DNA from: Steromphala cineraria
Lineage: Eukaryota > Mollusca > Gastropoda > Trochida > Trochidae
Assembly (NCBI GenBank): GCA_916613615.1
Contig: OU744730.1
Span: forward strand, 34,271,315-34,335,314
Length of the DNA: 64,000 nt
Direction: 5' to 3'
The notes under the pieces are model-generated. The model had not been told where the DNA came from, made no database searches, and saw only the letters and a program-made list of their open reading frames with translations. The translations under genes and the position numbers were made by a program. This document shows positions 24,301 through 36,300 of this stretch, one piece after another (within the stretch, counting starts at the first letter, position 1; each line of letters begins with the position of its first letter).

Positions 24301-27300
24301 AAAATGTTAAGTATATCAGAAGATAAGTACTGTTTTAAAACTATGTATTGTAATAAAGCGTAGATTTGTTTCCATGACTGGTTTGACCTAAATATATTGA
24401 TTTGTTTTTTAGACAAAACCAATGGAAGAACGAGATTTTCGGTAAACATCACGGAAGATTAAAGATAAAACCTATTTTAGACACGTACCTTGTTTAAATA
24501 GTGCAGCAAAATATGCTGCGGTTCAAAAATCAAGTAAATGATTAATTTTTTTGTCAAAATATAATGTATGTTTAAGGGTTGCGAGTTGTCATATAGGGGT
24601 GTAGGACTTGCCCTGCGCGGAGTATAGCGTATCTCAGCCCGTTGTCTCCCACCGCATCACAGGACACAGCCGCCAGACCCTGCTCGCCTCCCGCCCCTGC
24701 AAGTAGACACACACCGTCAACATCCTTAATAACATGAAGAAAGATAGGCAGTTAAAGGTTGCAAGCTGACAGAGTCGGCTACATTCCCAAATATAAAGTG
24801 TCCGATGAGCTTGTATAACCGTTATACAATGAAGTTGGCTCTTTGCAAACATAAATACATGCTGTTTTCATAATGCATTCCTTCATAAGAAAGTGATGTA
24901 ACAATTAGTCGTCGATAACCTTTTACTTAACTTGGTTAGGTCAGCTGCCAATCTTTAGAATAACCCTTTGATAACTAAAATCATCATGGATCTGTGGTCA
25001 CATAGCTCACCATCAGAATGTCCCTGGAGTTTGACGAGACGACCCCGGGGGATTTTACCCGTTATATCCTCCCCCAAAATGCTGACCATGCGCAGTGTGA
25101 TGGCGGAAGTAGATTTATTTCCCTTGTGGGACTGAATTTCAATAGGTGCAACAAGGCTGGAAGAAAAGATATATGCAGTCACTCAAGAAGTATCGCAACT
25201 ATTGATTCTTTGCATACTTAGATTTGAGTTCAAACGAAATATCGTTTGAAAGATTTATTTAGGTTATTCAATTATTGGACGGTTAAATATAATTTATTTA
25301 TCTTATTGATATACTGAAATACTAGCAGCCTTATTATAAGTGAAATATTGTTGAAAGCGGCGTATAATAACTTTGGACTTATCCTCAGGAAACGAAATGA
25401 TTCAGACAGACAGACGGACAAGACGATGACAATATTCCACGGTATTACAAACCGGTGGGCTAATACGTGAGGCTTGCAACAAAGAACTTTATAAATTAAT
25501 GAAGCAAATAATGTGTAAAACCAGCTGATAAACTTAAACTATAGGAAGTGTCATCAAAGTGAGAGAGGAAACTAACTATTCGTATAGGTACTGTTGGTTG
25601 AACTCAACACGCACCTGTCTCCAATGAGCTCCACATCTGATATATTTTCCCCGTAGTTAGAGTAGCCACACGTGACGAGGTACTGCTCCACCACCGGTCT
25701 GATCTTGGTCTCGGGCTCTCCCCACTGGACCTGCAGCAGCAGCGTGTAGTGACTCACACCCTCCATCCTCTGTAACATACATACACCACGTGTTGGTTCG
25801 GGCACAACATACATCATGTGTTAGCTAGGGCACAACATACACCCATGCAGTATTAATTCGGGCGCAAGATACACCCAGTTTTGGTTCGGGCATAACATTC
25901 ACCAATTGCTGGTTCGGGCTAAAAATAAAAAAATCAGGCTTTACATTTGATTTCGCTATAGGTTTGGCCAATGTAGGGCTAAAAATAAAAACAATCAGGC
26001 TTTACATTTGATTTTGCTATAGGTTTGGCCAATGTAGTGCCCCCTTAGTAGGGGCCATGGGGCAACCAAAGCTACAATTTATAATCCTCACTAGATAAGG
26101 AGTTTGTACACAAAGTTTCAGCTTTCTAGGCCTTCTGCGTCTGGAGAAAAAGATAAAAAATTCAGCTCTCTTGGGCTTCTGCTTCTGGAGAAGATGAAAA
26201 TAGGTCACAGTTTTTAAGGCATGGTCCCTTAGGCCCTTATTAGGGGCCACGGGGCCACGGGGCCACCAAAGCTACAATTTATAATCCTCACTAGTCAAGG
26301 AGATTGTACACAAAGTTTCAGCTTTCTAGGACTTATGCTTCTGGAGAAAAAGATAACAATTTCAGCTCTCCTGGGTTTCTGCTTCTGGAGAAGAAGATGA
26401 AAATAAATTTTAAGGGTGTGGCACCTGTGGCCCTAAATTGGGGTCACAGGGTCACAAAAGTTACAAATTAGAATCCCCACATGCCAAGGCACCTGCACAC
26501 TAAATATCAGCTCTTTAGAGTCATTGGTTCTGGAGAAGAAGACGAACATAGGTTTTAAGGGCGTGGGCCCTGTGGCCCTTAATTGGGGTCACAGGGTCAC
26601 AAAAGATACAAATCAGAATCCCCACATGCCAAGGTACTTGTACACACAATTTCAGCTCTCTAGTGTATATGGTTTATGAGGAGAAGTCGAAAGTGTCAAA
26701 AGTTTACGGACGACGGACGACGGATGACGGACGGACGCCGGACCATGCCATAAGCCCATCTGGCCTTTCAGGCCTGATGAGCTAAAATGGGGTACATTTA
26801 GCCGAATCGCCATCATGTGAACACGCCTTGGGGCCACTAGGCAGTATTACCACTAACGTTAAAGACGCACGCCGTGCTGGAGTCTGCGTCAAAAGAGGGG
26901 TAGAACCAGAAGTGCACTTTGTCGTATGATTCCACGTCCTCGGTGTAGTTGTCCTTACACAGAGCCGTCACCGCCACGTTCAGGTCAGTGATGAGACCAA
27001 CCTCCATCATTCCGGTCGGCGTCGGGTTGCAGTGAGCCATAACTGGACACAAACAAAGGTTATAGTTAACATAGAACAGTAAGCTTCTGAATGAATGAGT
27101 GGGGTTTAACGTGCTGTCAGCAACATTTCAGCTATTTAACATGTGGATGTTATATTCAAAAGAGTATGCACATCAGAGACAGGGTGCACGGGAACAGATG
27201 AAAAGGGCATAAATCGAGAGATAGAGCATTTTTTTGAACGACACAAACTTGGTTCTGATTCTATCCACAGGGAAAAAGCACAATAATCCACTTAAATAAT

Positions 27301-30300
27301 ATGTATTGCTGCAGACTACTCTATAACGGCAACACCTTGCTTTTACTTGCTTCAATACGGCTATACTGATTATCAGTTATGTTGAATGAACATTTAGTAT
27401 CACTCACCGTCCAGCACGTAGTTTCCTTGAATGTGTTTGTGGTACTGGTAGGCCTGCAATGTACAATATGGAGAGAAATATTTGTGGTACTGGTAGGCCT
27501 GCAATTTACAATATGAAGAGACATATTTGTGGTACTGGTAGGCCTGCAATGTACAATATGGAGAGAAATATTTGTGGTACTGGTAGGCCTGCAATGTACA
27601 ATATGGAGAGACATATTTGTGGTACTGGTAGGCCTGCAATGTACAATATGGAGAGAAATATTTGTGGTACTGGTAGGCTTGCAATGTACAATATGGAGAG
27701 AAATATTTGTGGTACTGGTAGGCCTGCAATTTACAATATGAAGAGACATATTTGTGGTACTGGTAGGCCTGCAATGTACAATATGGAGAGAAATATTTGT
27801 GGTACTGGTAGGCCTGCAATGTACAATATGGAGAGACATATTTGTGGTACTGGTAGGCCTGCAATGTACAATATGAAGAGACATATTTGTGGTACTGGTA
27901 GGCCTGCAATGTACAATATGGAGAGAAATATTTGTGGTACTGGTAGGCTTGCAATGTACAATATGGAGAGAAATATTTGTGGTACTGGTAGGCCTGCAAT
28001 GTACAATATGGAGAGAAATATTTGTGGTACTGGTAGGCCTGCAATGTACAATATGGAGAGACATGTTTGTGGTACTGGTAGGCCTGCAATTTACAATATG
28101 GAGAGAAATATTTGTGGTACTGGTAGGCCTGCAATGTACAATATGGAGAGAAATATTTGTGGTACTGGTAGGCCTGCAATGTACAATATGGAGAGACATG
28201 TTTGTGGTACTGGTAGGTCTGCAATGTACAATATGGAGAGAAATATTTGTGGTACTGGTAGGCCTGCAATGTACAATATGGAGAGAAATATTTGTGGTAC
28301 TGGTGGGCCTAAAACGTACAATATGGAGAGAAATATTTGTGGTACTGGTAGGCCTGCAATGTACAATATGGAGAGAAATATTTGTGGTACTGGTAGGCCT
28401 GCAATGTACACTATGGAGAGAAATATTTGTGGTACTGGTAGGCCTGCAATGTACAATATGGAGAGAAATATTTGTGGTACTGGTAGGCCTGCAATGTACA
28501 CTATGGAGAGAAAGATTTGTGGTACTGGTAGGCCTGCAATGTACAATATGGAGAGAAATATTTGTGGTACTGGTAGGCTTGCAATGTACTATATGGTGAG
28601 AAATATTTGTGGTACTGGTAGGCCTGCAATGTACAATATGAAGAGACATATTTGTGGTACTGGTAGGCCTGCAATGTACAATATGGAGAGAAATATTTGT
28701 GGTACTGGTAGGCCTGCAATGTACAATATGGAGAGAAATATTAGTGGTACTGGTAGGCCTGCAATGTACAATATGGAGAGACATGTTTGTGGTACTGGTA
28801 GGCCTGTAATGTACAATATGGAGAGAAATATTTGTGGTACTGGTAGGCCTGCAATGTTCAATATGGAGAGAAATATTAGTGGTACTGGTAGGCCTGCAAT
28901 GTACAATATGGAGAGAAATATTTATGGTACTGGAAGGCCTGTAATGTACAATATGGAGAGACATGTTTGTGGTACTGGTAGGCCTGCAATGTATAATATG
29001 GAGAGAAATATTTGTGGTACTGGTAGGCCTGCAATGTACAATATGGAGAGACATATTTGTGGTACTGGTAGGCCTGTAATGTACAATATGGAGAGAAATA
29101 TTTGTGGTACTGGTAGGCCTGTAATGTACAATATGGAGAGACATATTTGTGGTACTGGTAGGCCTGCAATGTACAATATGGAGAGACATGTTTGTGGTAG
29201 TGGTAGGCCTGCAATGTACAATATGGAGAGAAATATTAGTGGTACTGGTAGGCCTGCAATGTACAATATGGAGAGACATATTTGTGGTACTGGTAGGCCT
29301 GCAATGTACAATATGGAGAGAAATATTAGTGGTACTGGTAGGCCTGCAATGTACAATATGGAGAGACAGATTTGTGGTACTGGTAGGCCTGCAATGTACA
29401 ATATGGAGAGAAATATTAGTGGTACTGGTAGGCCTGCAATGTACAATATGGAGAGACATATTTGTGGTACTGGTAGGCCTGCAATGTACAATATGGAGAG
29501 ACATATTTGTGGTACTGGTAGGCCTGCAATGTACAATATGGAGAGAAATATTAGTGGTACTGGTAGGCCTGCAATGTACAATATGGAGAGACATATTTGT
29601 GGTACTGGTAGGCCTGCAATGTACAATATGGAGAGACATATTTGTGGTACTGGTAGGCCTGCAATGTACAATATGGAGAGAAATATTTGTGGTACTGGTG
29701 GGCCTAAAATGTACAATATGGAGAGAAATATTTGTGGTACTGGTAGGCCTGCAATGTACAATATGGAGAGAAATATTTGTGGTACTGGTAGGCCTGCAAT
29801 GTACAATATGGAGAGAAATATTTGTGGTACTGGTAGGCCTGCAATGTACACTATGGAGAGAAAGATTTGTGGTACTGGTAGGCCTGCAATGAACAATATG
29901 GAGATAAATATTTGTGGTACTGGTAGGCCTGCAATGTACAATATGGAGAGAAATATTTGTGGTACTGGTAGGCCTGCAATGTACAATATGGTGAGAAATA
30001 TTTGTGGTACTGGTAGGCCTGCAATGTACAATATGGAGAGAAATATAAGTGGTACTGGTAGGCCTGCAATGTACAATATGGAGATAAATATTTGTGGTAC
30101 TGATAGGCCTGCAATGTACAATATGGAGAGAAATATTTGTGGTACTGATAGGCCTGCAATGTACAATATGGAGAGAAATATTTGTGGTACTGGAAGGCCT
30201 GCAATGTACAATATGGAGAGAAATATTAGTGGTACTGGTAGGCCTGCAATGTACAATATGGAGAGAAATATTTGGGATACTGGTAGGCCTGCAATGTACA

Positions 30301-33300
30301 ATATGGAGAGAAATATTTGTGGTACTGGTAGGCCTGCAATGTACAATATGGAGAGAAATATTTGTGGTACTGGTAGGCCTGCAATGTACTATATGGAGAG
30401 AAATATATGTGGTACTGGTAGGCCTGCAATGTACAATATGGAGATAAATATTTGTGGTACTGGTAGGCCTGCAATGTACAATATGGAGAGACATATTTGT
30501 GGTACTGGTAGGCCTGCAATGTACAATATGGAGAGAAATATATGTGGTACTGGTAGGCCTGCAATGTACAATATGGAGAGACATATTTGTGGTACTGGTA
30601 GACCTGCAATGTACAATATGGAGAGAAATATTTGTGGTACTGGTAGGCCTGCAATGTACAATATGGAGAGAAATATATGTGGTACTGGTAGGCCTGCAAT
30701 GTACAATATGGAGAGACATATTTGTGGTACTGGTAGACCTGCAATGTACAATATGGAGAGACATATTTGTGGTACTGGTAGGCCTGCAATGTACAATATG
30801 GAGAGACATATTTGTGGTACTGGTAGGCCTGCAATGTACAATGTGAAGAGACATATTTGTGGTACTGGTAGGCCTGCAATGTACAATATGGAGAGAAATA
30901 TTAGTGGTACTGGTAGGCCTGCAATGTACAATATGGAGAGAAATATTTGTGGTACTGGTAGGCCTGCAATGTACAATATGAAGAGACATATTTGTGGTAC
31001 TGGTAGGCCTGCAATGTACAATATGGAGAGAAATATTTATGGTACTGGTAGGCCTGCAATGTACAATATGGAGAGAAATATTTGTGGTACTGGTAGGCCT
31101 GCAATGTACAATATGGAGAGACATGTTTGTGGTACTGGTAGGCCTGCAATGTACAATATGGAGAGAAATATTTGTGGTACTGGTAGGCCTGCAATGTACA
31201 ATATGGAGAGACATATTTGTGGTACTGGTAGGCCTGCAATGTACAATATGGAGAGACATATTTGTGGTACTGGTAGGCCTGCAATGTATAATATGGAGAG
31301 ACATATTTGTGGTACTGGTAGGCCTGCAATGTACAATATGGAGATAAATATTAGTGCTACTGGTAGGCCTGCAATGTACAATATGGAGATAAATATTTGT
31401 GGTACTTGAAGGCCTGTAATGTACAATATGGAGAGAAATATTTGTGGTACTGGAAGGCATGTAATGTACAATATGAAGAGAAATATTTGTGGTACTGGAA
31501 GGCATGTAATGTACAATATGAAGAGAAATATTTGTGGTACTGGTAGGCCTGCAATGTACAATATGGAGAGAAATATATGTGGTACTGGTAGGCCTGCAAT
31601 GTACAATATGGAGAGAAATATTTGTGGTACTGGTAGGCCTGCAATGTACTATATGGAGATAAATATTAGTGCTACTGGTAGGCCTGCAATGTACAATATG
31701 GAGATAAATATTTGTGGTACTTGAAGGCCTGTAATGTACAATATGGAGAGAAATATTTGTGGTACTGGAAGGCATGTAATGTACAATATGAAGAGAAATA
31801 TTTGTGGTACTGGTAGGCCTGCAATGTACAATATGGAGAGAAATATTTGTGGTACTGGAAGGCATGTAATGTACAATATGAAGAGAAATATTTGTGGTAC
31901 TGGTAGGCCTGCAATGTACAATATGGAGAGACATATTTGTGGTACTGGTAGGCCTGCAATGTACAATATGGAGAGAAATATTTGTGGTACTGGTAGGCCT
32001 GCAAAGTACAATATGGAGACACATGTTTGTGGTACTGGAAGGCATGCAATGTACAATATGGAGAGAAATTTTTGTGGTACTGGTAGGCTTGCAATGTACA
32101 ATATGGAGAGAAATATTTGTGGTACTGGAAGGCCTGTAATGTACAATATGGAGAGAAATATTTGTGGTACTGGTAGGCCTGCAATGTACAATATGGAGAG
32201 AAATATTTGTGGTACTGGTAGGCCTGCAATGTACAATATGGAGAGAAATATTTGTGGTACTGGAAGGCCTGTAATGTACAATATGGAGATAAATATTTGT
32301 GGTACTGGTAGGCCTGCAATGTACAATATGGAGATAAATATTTGTGGTACTGGTAGGCCTGCAATGTACAATATGGAGAGAAATATTTGTGGTACTGGTA
32401 GGCCTGCAATGTACAATATGGAGAGAAATATTTGTGGTACTGGTAGGCCTGCAATGTACAATATGGAGAGAAATATTTGTGGTACTGGTAGGCCTGCAAT
32501 GTACAATATGGAGAGAAATATTTGTGGTACTGGTAGGCCTGCAATGTACAATATGGAGAGAAATATTTGTGGTACTGGTAGGCCTGCAATGTACAATATG
32601 GAGAGAAATATTTGTGGTACTGGTAGGCCTGCAATGTACAATATGGAGAGAAATATTTGTGGTACTGGAAGGCCTGTAATGTACAATATGGAGACAAATA
32701 TTTGTGGTACTGGTAGGCCTGCAATGTACAATATGGAGAGAAATATTTGTGGTACTGGTAGGCCTGCAATGTACAATATGGAGAGAAATATTTGTGGTAC
32801 TGGTAGGCCTGCAATGTACAATATGGAGAGACATGTTTATGATACTGGTAGGCCTGCAATGTACAATATGGTGAGCAAATTTGTGGTACTGGTAGGCCTG
32901 CAATGTACAATATGGAGAGAAATATTTGTGGTACTGGTAGGCCTGCAATGTACAATATGGAGAGAAATATTTGTGGTACTGGTAGGCCTGCAATGTACAA
33001 CATGGAGAGACATATTTGTGGTACTGGTAGGCCTGCAATGTACAATATGGAGAGAAATATTTGTGGTACTGGTAGGCCTGCAATGTACAATATGGAGAGA
33101 AATATTTGTGGTACTGGTAGGCCTGCAATGTACAATATGGAGAGAAATATTTGTGGTAGTGGTAGGCATGTAATGTACAATATGGAGAAATATTTGTGGT
33201 ACTGGTAGGCCTGCAATGTACAATATGGAGAGAAATATTTGTGGTACTGGAAGGCCTGTAATGTACAATATGGAGAGAAATATTTGTGGTACTGGTAGGC

Positions 33301-36300
33301 CTGCAATGTACAATATGGAGAGAAATATTTGTGGTACTGGTAGGCCTGCAATGTACAATATGGAGAGAAATATTTGTGGTAGTGGTAGGCCTGTAATGTA
33401 CAACATGGAGAGAAATATTTGTGGTACTGGTAGGCCTGCAATGTACAATATGGAGAGACATATTTGTGGTACTGGTAGGCCTGCAATGTACAATATGGAG
33501 AGAAATATTTGTGGTACTGGTAGGCCTGCAATGTACAATATGGAGAGAAATATTTGTGGTACTGGTAGGCCTGCAATGTACAATATGGAGAGAAATATTT
33601 GTGGTACTGGTAGGCCTGCAATTTACAATACGGAGAGAAATATTTGTGGTTGTGGTAGGTCTGCAATGTACAATATGGAGAGAAATATTTCTGGTACTGG
33701 TAGGCCTGCAATGTACTATATGGTGAGAAATATTTGTGGTACTGGTAGGCCTGCAATGTACAATATGGAGAGAAATATTTGTGGTACTGGTAGGCCTGCA
33801 ATGTACAATATGGAGAGTAATGTTTGTGGTAGTGGTAGGCCTGTAATGTACAATATGAAGAGAAATATTTTTGGTACTGGTAGGCCTGCAATGTACAATA
33901 TGGAGAGAAATATTTGTGGTAGTGGTAGGCCTGCAATATGGAGAGTAATATTTGTGGTACTGGTAGGCCTGCAATGTACAATATGGTGAGAAATATTTGT
34001 GGTACTGGTAGGCCTGCAATGTACAATATGGAGAGAAATATTTGTGGGACTGGTAGGCCTGCAATGTACAATATGGTGAGAATATTTGTGGTACTGGTAG
34101 GCCTGCAATGTACAATATGGAGAGAAATATTTGTGGTACTGGTAGGCCTGCAATGTACAATATGAAGAGACATATTTGTGGTACTGGAAGGCCTGCAATG
34201 TACAATATGAAGAGAATATTTGTGGTACTGGTAGGCTTGCAATGTACTATATGGTGAGAAATATTTGTGGTACTGGTAGGCCTGCAATGTACAATATGAA
34301 GAGAAATATTTGTGGTACTGGTAGGCCTGCAATGTACAATATGGAGAGAAATATTTGTGGTACTGGTAGGCCTGCAATGTACAATATGGAGAGAAATATT
34401 TGTGGTACTGGTAGGCCTGCAATGTACAATATGGAGAGAAATATTTGTGGTAGTGGTAGGCCTGCAATGTACAATATGGAGAGAAATATTTGTGGTACTG
34501 GTAGGCCTGCAATGTACAATATGGAGAGAAATATTTGTGGTACTGGTAGGCCTGCAATGTACAATATGGAGAGAAATATTTGTGGTAGTGGTAGGCCTGC
34601 AATGTACAATATGGAGAGAAATATTTGTGGTACTGGTAGGCCTGTAATGTACAATATGGAGAGAAATATTTGTGGTACTGGTAGGCCTGCAATGTACAAT
34701 ATGGTGAGAAATATTTGTGGTACTGGTAGGCCTGCAATGTACAATATGGAGAGAAATATTTGTGGTAGTGGTAGGCCTGCAATGTACAATATGGAGAGAA
34801 ATATTTGTGGTACTGGTAGGCCTGTAATGTACAATATGGAGAGAAATATTTGTGGTACTGGTAGGCCTGCAATGTACAATATGGTGAGAAATATTTGTGG
34901 GACTGGTAGGCCTGCAATGTACTATATGGTGAGAAATATTTGTGGTACTGGTAGGCCTGCAATGTACAATATGGAGAGATATTTGTGGTACTGGTAGGCC
35001 TGCAATGTACAATATGGAGAGAAATATTTGTGGTAGTGGTAGGCCTGCAATGTACAATATGGAGAGAAATATTTGTGGTACTGGTAGGCCTGCAATGTAC
35101 AATATGAAGAGACATGTTTGTGGTACTGGTAGGCCTGCAATGTACAATATGGAGAGAAATATTTGTGGTTCTGGTAGGCCTGCAATGTACAATATGGAGA
35201 GAAATATTTGTGGTACTGGTAGGCCTGCAATGTACAATATGGAGAGAAATATTTGTGGTACTGGTAGGCCTGCAATGTACAATATGGAGAGAAATATTAG
35301 TGGTACTGGTAGGCCTGCAATGTACAATATGAAGAGACATGTTTGTGGTACTGGTAGGCCTGCAATGTACAATGTGGAGAGAAATGTTTGTGGTACTGGT
35401 AGGCCTGCAATGTACAATATGGAGAGAAATATTTGTGGTTCTGGTAGGCCTGCATTGTACAATATGGAGAGAAATTTTTGTGGTACTGGAAGGCCTGTAA
35501 TGTACAATATGGAGAGAAATATTTGTGGTAGTGGTAGGCCTGCAATGTACAATATGGAGAGAAATATGTGTGGTACTGGTAGGCCTGCAATGTACAATAT
35601 GAAGATAAATATTTGTGGTACTGGTAGGCCTGTAATGTACAATATGGAGAGAAATATTTGTGGTACTGGTAGGCCTGTAATGTACAATATGGAGAGTAAT
35701 GTTTGTGGTACTGGTAGGCCTGCAATGTACTATATGGTGAGAAATATTTGTGGTACTGGTAGGCCTGCAATGTACAATATGAAGAGACATGTTTGTGGTA
35801 CTGGTAGGCCTGCAATGTACAATATGGAGAGAAATATTTGTGGTACTGGTAGGCCTGCAATGTACAATATGAAGAGACATGTTTGTGGTACTGGTAGGCC
35901 TGCAATGTACAATATGGAGAGAAATATTAGTGGTACTGGTAGGCCTGCAATGTACAATATGAAGAGACATGTTTGTGGTACTGGTAGGCCTGCAATGTAC
36001 AATATGGAGAGAAATATTAGTGGTACTGGTAGGCCTGCAATGTACAATATGGAGAGAAATATGTGTGGTACTGGTAGGCCTGCAATGTACAATATGAAGA
36101 GACATGTTTGTGGTACTGGTAGGCCTGCAATGTACAATATGAAGAGACATGTTTGTGGTACTGGTAGGCCTGCAATGTACAATATGGAGAGAAATATTTG
36201 TGGTTCTGGTAGGCCTGCAATGTACAATATGGAGAGTAATGTTTGTGGTACTGGTAGGCCTGCAATGTACAATATGGAGAGAAATATTTGTGGTAGTGGT

